From: Phaeodactylibacter xiamenensis
GTDB lineage: Bacteria > Bacteroidota > Bacteroidia > Chitinophagales > Saprospiraceae
Direction: 5' to 3'
Length of the DNA: 64,000 nucleotides
NCBI RefSeq assembly: GCF_000759025.1
Contig: NZ_JPOS01000006.1
Coordinates: forward strand, 1-64,000
Shown: one piece after another, positions 7,607 through 17,531 of the stretch
Layout: each line of letters starts with the position of its first letter
Numbering within the stretch: position 1 is the first letter of the stretch
Position numbers and translations under genes: made by a program
The notes under the pieces: model-generated
Database searches by the model: none
Told to the model about the DNA's origin: nothing
The model's input: only the letters and a program-made list of their open reading frames with translations

Positions 7607-8911
7607 ATGCCAAAAAGTGTAGCGATTATCGGGGCGGGCTGTTCGGGCCTGGCCGCCATTAAGAATATGCAGGATGCCGGTCTGACGGACATCACCTGCT
7701 ACGAGAAGAACGATCAAATCGGCGGCAACTGGGTCTTCACCGCCGGGGAGTCCCACTCCAGCGTTTGCGAAACCACCCACATCATTTCTTCAAAAGAACT
7801 TTCTGCTTTTGAGGGCTTCCCTATGCCCAGCCACTATCCGGACTATCCTTCGCATAAGCAGGTACTGGCTTATTTTCAGGATTATGCAAGGGCGTTCAAT
7901 CTGGAACAGTACATACAATTCAATACGGCTGTTGAACAAGCGGTTGAGCTTCCTAACCACCGGTGGCAACTCACCCTTAGCGATGGCACCGAACGCACCT
8001 TTGACTACCTCCTGGTCGCCAACGGACACCACTCCGTACCCCGCTGGCCCGATATACCGGGTACTTTTACCGGAGAGTATATGCATTCCCACAGCTTCAA
8101 GACCAATAGCCCCTTTGCGGGAAAGCGGGTGCTGGTCATCGGGGCGGGCAACTCGGGTTGCGACTGTGCCGTGGAAGCCAGCCGGGTCGCCGAATCCACG
8201 GCCATCAGCCTGCGCCGCCCCACTTACATCATCCCTAAATTTCTCATGGGGAAGCCCACCGATACGTATAACGCTTTGCTACAGCGTATTCCAGGTTTCC
8301 TTCGGGCGCCCATACAAAAGCTCAGCCTTCAATTACAAATCGGCAAATATGAGCGCTACGGGCTGAAGACCCCCGAATACCCGATCACAGCTGCTCACCC
8401 CACCCTCAACTCGGAACTCCTTTACCGCATCCGGCACGGGCGGGTAAGCCCCAAAGCCGGTGTGGAGCGCTTTGAAGACCAAACTGTCCACTTTTCTGAT
8501 GGCAGCAGCGCGGAATTTGATACGGTCATTGCCGCAACTGGATACAAAATTGCCTTTCCCTTTTTCGAGCCGGGGCTGTTTGACTTTGAAGATGCCTACC
8601 GCATTCCGCTCTACCTGCGCATGATGGCGCCCGGGCACCCCAACGTCTTTTTCATTGGGCTGGTGCAGCCGCAAGGGTGCATCTGGCCCTTGTCTGACTT
8701 ACAGGCCCAACTGACGGCCTTGCACATCACAGACAGGTGGCCGTTGCCGGACAATCTGGAACAACTTGCAGAAGCCGAGTGCGATGAAATCGAGCAGGAG
8801 TTCAAACAAGCCCGGCGACACAGCCTGGAGGTTCATTTCCACCCCTTCGCCGAAAAAATCCGGGCGCAAATCAGAGCCGCCGCAGGTAAGCGACCTGCCG
8901 TACCTGTATAG
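7607..8911 (+). CDS. Flavin-containing monooxygenase (FMO family)
   Basis: 434 residues from the ATG at 7607; in-frame codons further upstream overlap the opposite gene and precede the Rossmann strand too far. FAD-binding GAGCSG is at residues 9-14, the FMO signature F-x-G-x3-H-x3-F at 154-164 (F154, G156, H160, F164) and the NADPH-binding GAGNSG at 179-184. A late ATGY motif follows. These enzymes use NADPH and O2 to oxygenate nitrogen or sulfur in soft nucleophiles; the substrate cannot be read from sequence. It runs divergently from the T9SS gene and its last 41 bp overlap the convergent gene downstream. Confidence 0.85.
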   Translation: MPKSVAIIGAGCSGLAAIKNMQDAGLTDITCYEKNDQIGGNWVFTAGESHSSVCETTHIISSKELSAFEGFPMPSHYPDYPSHKQVLAYFQDYARAFNLEQYIQFNTAVEQAVELPNHRWQLTLSDGTERTFDYLLVANGHHSVPRWPDIPGTFTGEYMHSHSFKTNSPFAGKRVLVIGAGNSGCDCAVEASRVAESTAISLRRPTYIIPKFLMGKPTDTYNALLQRIPGFLRAPIQKLSLQLQIGKYERYGLKTPEYPITAAHPTLNSELLYRIRHGRVSPKAGVERFEDQTVHFSDGSSAEFDTVIAATGYKIAFPFFEPGLFDFEDAYRIPLYLRMMAPGHPNVFFIGLVQPQGCIWPLSDLQAQLTALHITDRWPLPDNLEQLAEAECDEIEQEFKQARRHSLEVHFHPFAEKIRAQIRAAAGKRPAVPV

Positions 8912-9422
8912 GAAAAGAGTTGACCTCGGGGATGTCCTCCCCTTCGAAGGTTTGGTTGCCGGTAGTACGGATGGCTTCGAGTTTCCCGGAGATGATTTCG
9001 TAGGTCATCACGCCCTCTTTTACTTCAGCTGTACTCAGCAATAAGCTGCCCATCACATCAAACCGGCTGTACATTTTGCCATTGAGCAGATATACATCCA
9101 TTTCAATGGTGTTTTGCTCATCGATTTTATACCAGCCCATTTCCGGGCGGACCGGCTTAAGCAGATAATCCCGAAGCCCTTCTTCTTTATCCGCTCCGTA
9201 GATGATACTGTAGGTGTAAAAGGAGTCTCTGGGCAGAATGTGCAGTTCCATCGGCAACTCCTGCTGCTTGCCCTGCAGGCTGTAGATTTCCAATGTGCCT
9301 CCCCATTTCCCAATCCATTCCTGAGGCAGCCCCAGGCTATCTGACGTATCCTGAGCGGCAAGCGGCTGACAAAACGCGAGGAACAATAAAACAGTACTGA
9401 TTGATTTCGCTATCTTCATCAT
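8871..9422 (-). CDS. Secreted hypothetical protein
   Basis: 183 residues with a signal peptide (STVLLFLAFCQPLAAQ). The mature part is beta-rich with EWIGKWGGTLEIYSLQGK near the start, which resembles the small lipocalin/calycin-like proteins often annotated only as hypothetical in Bacteroidota. No catalytic motif is visible. Its 3' end overlaps the monooxygenase gene tail to tail by 41 bp. I cannot assign a function. Confidence 0.65.
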   Translation of the reverse strand: MMKIAKSISTVLLFLAFCQPLAAQDTSDSLGLPQEWIGKWGGTLEIYSLQGKQQELPMELHILPRDSFYTYSIIYGADKEEGLRDYLLKPVRPEMGWYKIDEQNTIEMDVYLLNGKMYSRFDVMGSLLLSTAEVKEGVMTYEIISGKLEAIRTTGNQTFEGEDIPEVNSFPIQVRQVAYLRRL

Positions 9423-9450
9423 TCATTATTTAATGCCCACAAGATAACGT

Positions 9451-12426
9451 ATGCGTCTCAACTTCCTGATCCCAATCCTGCTCGTTGGTACTTTTAGCAG
9501 TGCTGCTCAGGCCCCCTACTTCCAACAGCAGGCCGACTACCGCATTGATGTCCGCCTCGATGATCAGGCGCATGTACTGCAAGGGCACCTCAACCTCATT
9601 TACCACAATAATGCCCCGAAAGCACTCGACACCCTCTACTTCCACCTCTGGCCCAATGCCTACCGCAATCAGCAAACTGCTTACGCAAAGCAGGCCCGGC
9701 GCATGGGCGAGACGGACTTCCACTTTGCCCGTAAAGATCAGCTCGGCGGCATAGACTCCCTCAGCTTCACCGCGGATGGCGAGGCCGTAACCTGGAGCTA
9801 CCACCCCGAGCATATTGATATTGCCATTCTGGTGCTTCCCCAGTCGCTGCCCCCGGATGCACAGGTGGAAATCAACACCCCATTCCGGGTGGATTTGCCC
9901 TATATCTTCTCCCGCCTCGGCCATGTGGACCAAAGCTACTCCATCACACAGTGGTATCCCAAGCCTGCCGTGTATGACAACGAAGGCTGGCACCCCATGC
10001 CCTACCTCGATATGGGCGAGTTTTATTCGGAATTTGGCAACTACGAAGTCAGCATCACCCTGCCGGAAAACTATCAGGTGGGCGCCACCGGTACTTTACA
10101 AAATGAGGCCGAGCGCCAACGCCTGCTCGCACTCAGCCGGCAGCCGCTTCCTGAGGATGCAAACAGGGCTTTTCCACCTTCCGCAAAAGCATTCAAAACC
10201 CTGATGTACACGGCCGAAAATGTGCACGACTTCGCCTGGTTTGCCGACAAGCGCTTTCAGGTGCGCCACGATACAGCTACCCTGCCTTCCGGCAAAACCG
10301 TGGAGGCCTGGGCGTTTTTCGCAGCCGAAGATCAGGACTACTGGGACAAAGGGGCCTTCTACGTCAAACGGGCACTGGAGTTTTACTCCGAAAAGGTTGG
10401 GGAATACCCCTATCCGCAAGCTACGGCCGTGCAGACTACCCTGGGCGCAGGCGGCGGCATGGAGTACCCTATGGTCACCAATATTGGCGGGGGGGGCAGT
10501 GCCGAGTCGCTGGACATGGTCATCACGCATGAGGTAGGGCACAACTGGTTCTATGGCATCCTCGCCTCCAATGAGCGCGACCACGCCTGGATGGATGAGG
10601 GGCTGAATAGTTATTATGAAGAGCGTTACCGACAGGCGTTTTACCCTCAACCGGAAAGGCAGCTACCCCGGCTGTTGATGGGCAACTCCGGTATTCCTGA
10701 AGAAGAGCTGCCCTATCTGATTCAGGCCCGGCGCGGGCAGGATCAGGCTCCCGATACTCCCGCAGAGGCATTCAATCCGGTCAATTACTACATTGGGGCC
10801 TACCAAAAGCCGGCACAGAGCTTTCGGCTGCTGGAAGGTTTTCTCGGCAAGCCCACCTTCGATCAGGCCATGCAAGCCTACTATAAAACCTGGCAATTCC
10901 GGCATCCGAAGCCCGGAGATTTACGAAAAGTGTTGGAAGCCGAGAGCCAAACCGAACTAAGCTGGCTGTTCGACGGGCTGATTGGCTCCAATGCAAAGGT
11001 GCGCTATAAGATAAAAAGCATCTCCTCCACCGGTCGGTCTATCAGCCTGACTGTGCGGAACAATGGGCAAAGTGCACCGCCCCTGCCCATAGGGTTAGGC
11101 ACGCGGCGGGAAAGCATCAGTCAGATTATCTGGAAAGAAGGATTCACCGGTACCAAGACTTTCAGGTTGCCCAACCGCGGTAAGGGGCTGATGCTCGACC
11201 CGGAACGGCGCATCCCCATGTACAACCGCAGGCGTACCGCTAACTTTGCCCGGCCATTCCACTTCAAGTGGCTGGCAGGTGTACCCGATGATGAGCGCCC
11301 TACGCTTTTCTGGAGCCCCCTGCCGGGGTATAACTATTACGACCAGAGTATGGCGGGGCTGTTGTTGCATAATGTCTCCCCACTCGCCCAGAAGCTGGAG
11401 TGGATGGTGATGCCATTTTACAGTACTAAAGGCCAAACAATTGTGGGCCTACTTGGATTACGGTATAACTTTTTTCACTTGAACAACAAATGGCTACAAC
11501 GTACCTCCTTTGCAATCAATGCACGTCAGTTTGGCCATCAGCCAGCAAATGAATTCATAGGCGTACCCATGTACCAGCGCCTGGCTATATCCGCAAGCCT
11601 CAACAGTAAACCACTGGGCCAACGCGGTCTTACGCTCAATTTCAAACCTGAAATTATCTTTCTGGATACCGAAGCCTCACAAATCGATCCTGATTTTGGC
11701 TGGTTTGCTCCAGGTCACACTACCGGAAGCGGCTTTTACAGGTTCAGCTTCGAGGCCGTGCAGAAACAGGCTGTCCGTCCATTCAGGCTTTCAGTAATTC
11801 ACGATGGTGACTGGCGTACCAACCGGCTACACCTCTCCTTTGAGCAAACCCTGCCCTACTGCCGCACCGCAGCGGTTGATTACCGTTTTTTTGCAGGGTA
11901 CCGCTGGTCCGAGACGACAAGCCCTTTCCTGTCTCTGAACCTCATACCTGCCGCTGGGAACGACTTCTTTTACGATGAGCTCTACATTGACCGGCAAAAT
12001 TATGCACGGCAGGTCATTCAACAAACCTATACCCGGGAAGGTGGATTCCGGTCCATACCTCCACCGAGATTCTTCCGGTCCACCCCTCCAACACGATTCC
12101 ACTCGTTTGGACAAAGCAACCACTACATTCTAAGCCTCAATCTGAAAGCCGGACTGCCCCGTAAAATGGCATTCGGTATCCCCATCAAGCCTTACTTTGA
12201 CATCGGAATTTATGATCCTGAAGGGGAAACGGCTGAGCCGCTCGTCTGGAGTGGTGGTGTTATGCTGGATATTGCCGATGAGACCCTGGCGATCTACTGC
12301 CCGCTTGTCTTTTCGGGCAACTATGACGAAGCCCTGCAAAGATGGAGTTTTGGAGAACGCATCTCCTTCCAGATTAATTTACTGCGGCTCAACCCCATGA
12401 ACCTTTCAGGAATTGACCTATTTTAG
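9451..12426 (+). CDS. M1-family zinc aminopeptidase, copy 1
   Basis: 991 residues with a signal peptide (RLNFLIPILLVGTFSSAAQ). The exopeptidase motif GGGMEYP lies near residue 335. The zinc site is HEVGH (H360, E361, H364) followed after 18 residues by E383, as in M1/gluzincin peptidases. The region beyond ~600 is beta-rich with FLSLNLIP, DELYIDR and KPYFDIGIYD and may form an outer-membrane-like barrel or a long surface domain. It is about 40% longer than a typical short M1 enzyme. From about 9512 to 10630 its DNA is nearly identical, without gaps, to the next gene (offset 2996 bp). Likely role: extracytoplasmic peptide degradation. Confidence 0.85.
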   Translation: MRLNFLIPILLVGTFSSAAQAPYFQQQADYRIDVRLDDQAHVLQGHLNLIYHNNAPKALDTLYFHLWPNAYRNQQTAYAKQARRMGETDFHFARKDQLGGIDSLSFTADGEAVTWSYHPEHIDIAILVLPQSLPPDAQVEINTPFRVDLPYIFSRLGHVDQSYSITQWYPKPAVYDNEGWHPMPYLDMGEFYSEFGNYEVSITLPENYQVGATGTLQNEAERQRLLALSRQPLPEDANRAFPPSAKAFKTLMYTAENVHDFAWFADKRFQVRHDTATLPSGKTVEAWAFFAAEDQDYWDKGAFYVKRALEFYSEKVGEYPYPQATAVQTTLGAGGGMEYPMVTNIGGGGSAESLDMVITHEVGHNWFYGILASNERDHAWMDEGLNSYYEERYRQAFYPQPERQLPRLLMGNSGIPEEELPYLIQARRGQDQAPDTPAEAFNPVNYYIGAYQKPAQSFRLLEGFLGKPTFDQAMQAYYKTWQFRHPKPGDLRKVLEAESQTELSWLFDGLIGSNAKVRYKIKSISSTGRSISLTVRNNGQSAPPLPIGLGTRRESISQIIWKEGFTGTKTFRLPNRGKGLMLDPERRIPMYNRRRTANFARPFHFKWLAGVPDDERPTLFWSPLPGYNYYDQSMAGLLLHNVSPLAQKLEWMVMPFYSTKGQTIVGLLGLRYNFFHLNNKWLQRTSFAINARQFGHQPANEFIGVPMYQRLAISASLNSKPLGQRGLTLNFKPEIIFLDTEASQIDPDFGWFAPGHTTGSGFYRFSFEAVQKQAVRPFRLSVIHDGDWRTNRLHLSFEQTLPYCRTAAVDYRFFAGYRWSETTSPFLSLNLIPAAGNDFFYDELYIDRQNYARQVIQQTYTREGGFRSIPPPRFFRSTPPTRFHSFGQSNHYILSLNLKAGLPRKMAFGIPIKPYFDIGIYDPEGETAEPLVWSGGVMLDIADETLAIYCPLVFSGNYDEALQRWSFGERISFQINLLRLNPMNLSGIDLF

Positions 12427-12449
12427 CAGTCCACTTGAATACTGAAGCT

Positions 12450-15400
12450 ATGAAAAAAATAATCGTGCTCTTCGCCCTGCTGTGGTGTACTCTGCTGCAA
12501 GCCCAGTCCCCCTACTTCCAACAGCAGGCCGACTACCGCATTGATGTCCGCCTCGATGATCAGGCGCATGTACTGCAAGGGCACCTCAACCTCATTTACC
12601 ACAATAATGCCCCGGAAGCCCTCGACACCCTCTACTTCCACCTCTGGCCTAATGCTTACCGCAATCAGCAAACCGCTTACGCGAAGCAGGCCCGGCGCAT
12701 GGGCGAGACAGACTTCCACTTTGCCCGTAGAGATCAGCTCGGCGGCATAGACTCCCTCAGCTTCACCGCGGATGGCGAGGCCGTAACCTGGAGCTACCAC
12801 CCCGAGCATATTGATATTGCCATTCTGGTGCTTCCCCAGTCGCTGCCCCCGGATGCACAGGTGGAAATCAACACCCCATTCCGGGTGGATTTGCCCTATA
12901 TCTTCTCCCGCCTCGGCCATGTGGACCAAAGCTACTCCATCACACAGTGGTATCCCAAGCCTGCCGTGTATGACAACGAAGGCTGGCACCCCATGCCCTA
13001 CCTCGATATGGGCGAGTTTTATTCGGAATTTGGCAACTACGAAGTCAGCATCACCCTGCCGGCAAACTATCAGGTGGGCGCCACCGGCACTTTGCAAAAT
13101 GAGGCCGAGCGCCAACGCCTGCTCGCACTCAGCCGGCAGCCGCTTCCTGAGGATGCAAACAGGGCTTTTCCACCTTCCGCAAAAGCATTCAAAACCCTGA
13201 TGTACACGGCCGAAAATGTGCACGACTTCGCCTGGTTTGCCGACAAGCGCTTTCAGGTGCGCCACGATACAGCTACCCTGCCTTCCGGCAAAATCGTGGA
13301 GGCCTGGGCGTTTTTCGCAGCCGAAGACCAGGACTACTGGGACAAAGGGGCCTTCTACGTCAAGCGAGCACTGGAGTTTTACTCCGAAAAGGTTGGGGAA
13401 TACCCCTATCCGCAAGCTACGGCCGTGCAGACTACCCTGGGCGCAGGTGGCGGCATGGAGTACCCTATGGTCACCAATATTGGCGGGGTGGGCAGTGCCG
13501 AGTCGCTGGACATGGTCATCACGCACGAGGTGGGGCACAACTGGTTCTACGGTATCCTGGCCTCCAATGAGCGCGACCACGCCTGGATGGACGAGGGGCT
13601 GAACAGTTATTATGAAGAGCGATATGCCCAAACCTACTACGCAGACAGCGAAGGCGAAGGTGTTCTTGAGTACCTACTGCGCAGCACCCCCATGAATGAG
13701 CGGGAGTTTGGCTACCTTTTCCAGGCCCGCCGACACCTGCATCAACCTCCGGAAACCCATTCCGATGCGTTCAAGCCTATCAACTACCTCGTAAGCGCGT
13801 ACATTTTGCCACCACTGGCTCTGGATTTGCTGGAAGGCTACGCAGGCACTCAAGCCCTGGACAGCGCTATGCATGCTTACTACCAAAAGTGGCAGTTCCG
13901 GCATCCGCAGCCCGGGGATTTGCAGCAGTCATTGGAGGAAGCCCTGGAGCAAGACCTGGACTGGCTATTTGCAGGGCTGATAGGAAGCAAAGGGCACATC
14001 GACTATGCCATTACGAAGGTTGAAAATCAAAGTCAGTCGTACCGGGTGGAAGTCGCCAACCGTGGCACTATTGAAAGCCCGGTTGCGCTGTCCATTGTAA
14101 AGGGTGATACGGTGGTGGCCACGACATGGTCCAAAGGCTTTAGCGGCAAGCGTATGCTGCGCATTGATAAAACAGCCGGCGATTTGCTGGTCATTGATGC
14201 GGAGCGGCATGCCCCGGAGCTCTACCGCCGCAACAACTACTACCGGCTGGATGGCCCGCTGAAAGGGATCCGACGCCCGGATTTCACCTTCCTTCCCGCA
14301 GCCACCAATGACACCCGTGGCAATATCCTTTGGAGCCCCGCCCTGGGCTGGAACAACTATGACAAGCTCATGGCGGGCCTCGTGCTGAGTAACCACACCC
14401 TGCCCGAACAGCGGCTGGAATGGCGGGCAGCGCCCATGTATGGCTTTGGTAGCCGTGATCTAACTGGCCTGGGGGCGCTGCATTACAATATTTATCCCCG
14501 AAAGCAGCGCTCACTGCACCGCATACGCCTGGGCATCACCGGGCAGCGCTTCCATACCGATATCCTTTCCCGCTTCAATGAGGAGGAGCCTATCGGTTAC
14601 GAGCGCCTTCAGCCTTACCTGCGCTTTGATTTTGCGCCCGACCCCACAGACAATACCTACGCCCGCCTTCAATTGCGCGGCATTTGGTTGCGGTCGGAGA
14701 CCCTGGACTTCCGAAGCCCTACCGAACCGCTGGCAAGAGACTATGAGACGCAGTGGCTGCAGGAGGCCCGGTTCACCTATGAGCAACGCCGGAAAATCAA
14801 TCCCTATCAGTGGTCCGCTGCTTTGGAGCATCAGGCCTTTGAGAATGTCTTGGGAGCCGATGACCGCTATGTGAAAGCCGCTTTTGAGATCGACTGGAAC
14901 TTCAATTACAGTAAGCGGGAGGCGGTGCACCTCCGTGTGTTTGCCGGCTACTTTTTGTACAGCACTTTCCGGGAATCGCAGGTGGTTAGCCCGGTCGCTT
15001 TCAACCTATCCTCTAACGGAGGGAACGATTACCGCTTCGACGATCTCTACCTGGGCAGAAATGAGACAGAAGGCATCTGGTCACAGCAGATTAGCCGCAG
15101 AGACGGTGGGTTCAAGGTGCCGTTGCCTCACAATCCAGGACTGGGCCGCAGCAATAACTTCATCCTTGCCGCCAATTTCAAAGCAGACCTGCCCAGTCAG
15201 GCGATGCTGGGGATCCCGCTCAAACCCTATCTGGATATCGGCTACTTTAGTGACCAGCATTCCATTGGAGGCGACCCTTCTTTTTCCGATCAATTCATGT
15301 GGAACGGAGGCCTGATGCTGGAACTGTTTGACGAGCGCCTGGCGGTCTATTTCCCGCTCATTAGCTCTAAGAATATCGCTGATCAGCTTGAGGAGCGGGG

Positions 15401-15482
15401 CAATTACTTCACCCGCATCGGATTTCAGCTGGACCTACAGCGGATGAACCCCTGGAAGATGCTGGACCGGCAGGAGCTGTAG
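12450..15482 (+). CDS. M1-family zinc aminopeptidase, copy 2
   Basis: 1010 residues from the ATG at 12450 (MKKIIVLFALLWCTLLQAQ signal peptide; a farther in-frame ATG at 12435 adds five residues). Residues from PYFQQQADYRID to the end of the zinc site are almost identical to copy 1: HEVGH at 359-363 with the distal glutamate at 382. The signal peptide and everything after EERY differ, with only moderate similarity in the C-terminal half. It follows copy 1 by 23 bp and is probably cotranscribed. A hairpin terminator lies just after the stop. Confidence 0.85.
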   Translation: MKKIIVLFALLWCTLLQAQSPYFQQQADYRIDVRLDDQAHVLQGHLNLIYHNNAPEALDTLYFHLWPNAYRNQQTAYAKQARRMGETDFHFARRDQLGGIDSLSFTADGEAVTWSYHPEHIDIAILVLPQSLPPDAQVEINTPFRVDLPYIFSRLGHVDQSYSITQWYPKPAVYDNEGWHPMPYLDMGEFYSEFGNYEVSITLPANYQVGATGTLQNEAERQRLLALSRQPLPEDANRAFPPSAKAFKTLMYTAENVHDFAWFADKRFQVRHDTATLPSGKIVEAWAFFAAEDQDYWDKGAFYVKRALEFYSEKVGEYPYPQATAVQTTLGAGGGMEYPMVTNIGGVGSAESLDMVITHEVGHNWFYGILASNERDHAWMDEGLNSYYEERYAQTYYADSEGEGVLEYLLRSTPMNEREFGYLFQARRHLHQPPETHSDAFKPINYLVSAYILPPLALDLLEGYAGTQALDSAMHAYYQKWQFRHPQPGDLQQSLEEALEQDLDWLFAGLIGSKGHIDYAITKVENQSQSYRVEVANRGTIESPVALSIVKGDTVVATTWSKGFSGKRMLRIDKTAGDLLVIDAERHAPELYRRNNYYRLDGPLKGIRRPDFTFLPAATNDTRGNILWSPALGWNNYDKLMAGLVLSNHTLPEQRLEWRAAPMYGFGSRDLTGLGALHYNIYPRKQRSLHRIRLGITGQRFHTDILSRFNEEEPIGYERLQPYLRFDFAPDPTDNTYARLQLRGIWLRSETLDFRSPTEPLARDYETQWLQEARFTYEQRRKINPYQWSAALEHQAFENVLGADDRYVKAAFEIDWNFNYSKREAVHLRVFAGYFLYSTFRESQVVSPVAFNLSSNGGNDYRFDDLYLGRNETEGIWSQQISRRDGGFKVPLPHNPGLGRSNNFILAANFKADLPSQAMLGIPLKPYLDIGYFSDQHSIGGDPSFSDQFMWNGGLMLELFDERLAVYFPLISSKNIADQLEERGNYFTRIGFQLDLQRMNPWKMLDRQEL

Positions 15483-15488
15483 CAAAAA

Positions 15489-15521
15489 TACCCATTGCAT
15501 CCCTTCACGGGGCAATGGGTA
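15489..15521. terminator. Bidirectional hairpin between convergent genes
   Basis: TACCCATTGC (15489-15498) pairs perfectly with GCAATGGGTA (15512-15521). It lies between the M1 gene stop and the convergent pspC-like gene. Confidence 0.7.
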
Positions 15522-15550
15522 CTCGGTTTCAGTCGGGTGACTTATATTTG

Positions 15551-17140
15551 TTATTCTTCTGTGCAATCCAGGCACTGCAGCCCCGCTTCGGTCATTTGCC
15601 AGGTGCTGCCGGGGTTGTCGTAGATGCGGGGGCGATAGTTCTCTTTGTCCGCATCGTCGATGTAGAAGCGGGTTTCCCCATCAAAGCGGATGAATTTGCC
15701 CACCGGTATTTCCAGGATAGCCCGCACGCCCTGCACGCGCCACTTCGTACCGCGCGAAATTTTGAAATAAGTCGGTACGGTAAGCGCATCAGCCGTTACC
15801 CGCTCCTGGTAGTTGATGGCAGCAGCGAGTTCTTCGGCCATCGCCAGGTTAGTGCCGCGGGACTCCAGCCGCTCTTCGAGCACAAAGCCTTCGCTCTCGC
15901 CCTTCCGGATTTCAATGTCCACATTATCGCTGATCAGGGCATCGTGGTAAAAGAAAAGTTCGCCATCAATATTGAATTCATCATTGCCCGGCACCGCTTC
16001 ATCAATCCGGAAATTGAGGGTATCGGTGGTGATAGCAGTGAGCTCAACTCGGCGGTCCAGGTGAGCCTCGTTGCTGAAATCACGCGCCATAAAGGCCATG
16101 ACCCCGAAAAAGCTAACAATATTCAGCACCCAGAATGCGGTAAGCCCGATTTGCCAGGGCCGGCTCATACGGGTTCCGTACAAGGTGCGCACTATGGAAA
16201 GCCCGGCACTAAGGAGCACCACACCGATAATCATCAGGATGTTGAAGGCGCCCAGCATCGTCACCATAGGCCACTCCGGCGCAAAGTAATCCACATAAGG
16301 CCAGAAGAAGACGCCGCCAGTAAACATGGCGATCCAGGAAGCCAGCAAACCCAGTGCAATCAGCGCACCAAACAGGATAAGCAAAGGCTTCCAAAGGTTA
16401 CTGATCAACTTAATCAGTATGGCTACAACTTTACCAATGAAAGAGACGATTTGCCGTAAAACCTCACCTAGCGTTCCACCACCGGTTGCGCCTTTTTTTT
16501 TACCGCCAAACTCATTGCCAAATTCAGAGACCTTACTGGAGATATGCTCAATCTCTTCCTCTATGATGCGGCCGATATTGGAAACATTGATCGGTTCTCC
16601 GCGCATGGCGAGGCGGTCGCTGGCCGTTTCCGCTTTTGGCAAAATGGCCCAGAGGATAATATAAGCTGGTATGCCAAAACCTCCTGAAATAGTCACAACG
16701 ATGAAGACCAGCCGGATCCAAAGCGGGTCACTGATACCAAAGTAGGCGGCGATACCAGAACACACCCCACCGATTACTTCATCCTCGGGATTGCGGAACA
16801 GGCGGCGCCCGGTCCGGTAATCATGCGTACGGCGGTGCGCCCGCTCGGAGCCTTCTTCTGACAGGGTTTCATCGATAGGCTCTGCGCCGAAGTCTTCGGG
16901 CGTGCCCATGATGACTATAGCATCCCTGACATCCTTCAGCGTGACAATCTGCCGTTGCCCCATGCCTTCCTGAAAAAGCTCTGCCATGCGGGCTTCGATA
17001 TCCTGAGTGATTTCTTCGTACCCGTCAGATTGCCTGAAGTGGGCGTGTATGGTATCGAGGTACCGGGTAAGGTGTTCGAGGGCATCCTCATCAATAGTAA
17101 ATGGTACACCGCCCAGGTTGATTTGCTGTACCTTATTCAT
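15551..17140 (-). CDS. PspC-domain membrane protein
   Basis: 529 residues from the ATG at 17140; this start overlaps the padR stop by 8 bp. Residues 1-95 are an acidic helical region. Residues ~111-168 form a PspC domain (RRLFRNPEDEVIGGVCSGIAAYFG ... GIPAYIILWAILP). Three to four further membrane segments follow, and then a soluble beta-rich C-terminal region (~350-529), as in bacterial PspC/LiaF-like envelope-stress proteins. The PadR gene directly upstream, in the same operon, suggests regulation in response to membrane stress. The stressor is unknown. Confidence 0.8.
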   Translation of the reverse strand: MNKVQQINLGGVPFTIDEDALEHLTRYLDTIHAHFRQSDGYEEITQDIEARMAELFQEGMGQRQIVTLKDVRDAIVIMGTPEDFGAEPIDETLSEEGSERAHRRTHDYRTGRRLFRNPEDEVIGGVCSGIAAYFGISDPLWIRLVFIVVTISGGFGIPAYIILWAILPKAETASDRLAMRGEPINVSNIGRIIEEEIEHISSKVSEFGNEFGGKKKGATGGGTLGEVLRQIVSFIGKVVAILIKLISNLWKPLLILFGALIALGLLASWIAMFTGGVFFWPYVDYFAPEWPMVTMLGAFNILMIIGVVLLSAGLSIVRTLYGTRMSRPWQIGLTAFWVLNIVSFFGVMAFMARDFSNEAHLDRRVELTAITTDTLNFRIDEAVPGNDEFNIDGELFFYHDALISDNVDIEIRKGESEGFVLEERLESRGTNLAMAEELAAAINYQERVTADALTVPTYFKISRGTKWRVQGVRAILEIPVGKFIRFDGETRFYIDDADKENYRPRIYDNPGSTWQMTEAGLQCLDCTEE

Positions 17141-17495
17141 CGTGGTTGAAGTTTTGCGTGGAATGATCGACCGCCTGCACCAGGGAGCCCCAGGTCTGCA
17201 GTAATTCGGCAAGGAATGTACGGCCGGTTTCGGTAATGGAGTAGTATTTGCGGGGCGGGCCCATATTGGACTCCCGCCAGTTGTACTCCAGCAGCCCCTG
17301 ATCTTTCAGGCGGCTGAGCAGCGGATAGAGTGTCCCCTCCACGACGATGAGTTCTGAGGCTTTGAGCTCGGCGATGATGTCAGAAGGATACGCTTCCTTC
17401 TTCGCTGCGATCGCCAGTACGCAAAGCTCCAGAACGCCACGCCGCATCTGCCGGACCAGCTGCTGTCGGGTTTTATTCAGATCTTTAGCTTTCAT
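17133..17495 (-). CDS. PadR-family transcriptional regulator
   Basis: 120 residues from the ATG at 17495. The winged-helix fits PadR: RRGVLELCVLAIAAKKEAYPSDII, then VEGTLYPLLSRLKDQGLLEYNW and GPPRKYYSITETGR. PadR dimers usually repress their own operon and release DNA on ligand or stress signals. The -7 box TATATTTG at 17501-17508 ends only five bases before this start, so the mRNA would be leaderless; the longer in-frame start at 17531 lies upstream of the promoter and is unlikely. It is followed by the pspC-like gene with an 8-bp overlap. Confidence 0.85.
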   Translation of the reverse strand: MKAKDLNKTRQQLVRQMRRGVLELCVLAIAAKKEAYPSDIIAELKASELIVVEGTLYPLLSRLKDQGLLEYNWRESNMGPPRKYYSITETGRTFLAELLQTWGSLVQAVDHSTQNFNHDE

Positions 17496-17500
17496 GTCCA

Positions 17501-17531
17501 CAAATATACAACCTAACCAAGTACCATGCAA
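17501..17531 (-). promoter_or_regulatory. padR promoter, Bacteroidota type
   Basis: On the minus strand TTG (17529-17531), a 20-base spacer and TATATTTG (17501-17508) match the TTG-N19/21-TAnnTTTG consensus of the Bacteroidota primary sigma factor. Confidence 0.7.

Noticed and set aside
12423..13631. 402-codon ORF antisense to the second M1 gene (and its counterpart under the first)
   Set aside because: It lies entirely opposite a clear catalytic domain, has no recognisable motif, and appears in both copies because the DNA is duplicated.
15515..16459. 314-codon ORF on the plus strand against the PspC gene
   Set aside because: No domain recognised; the minus strand has clear membrane segments and the operon overlap with padR.
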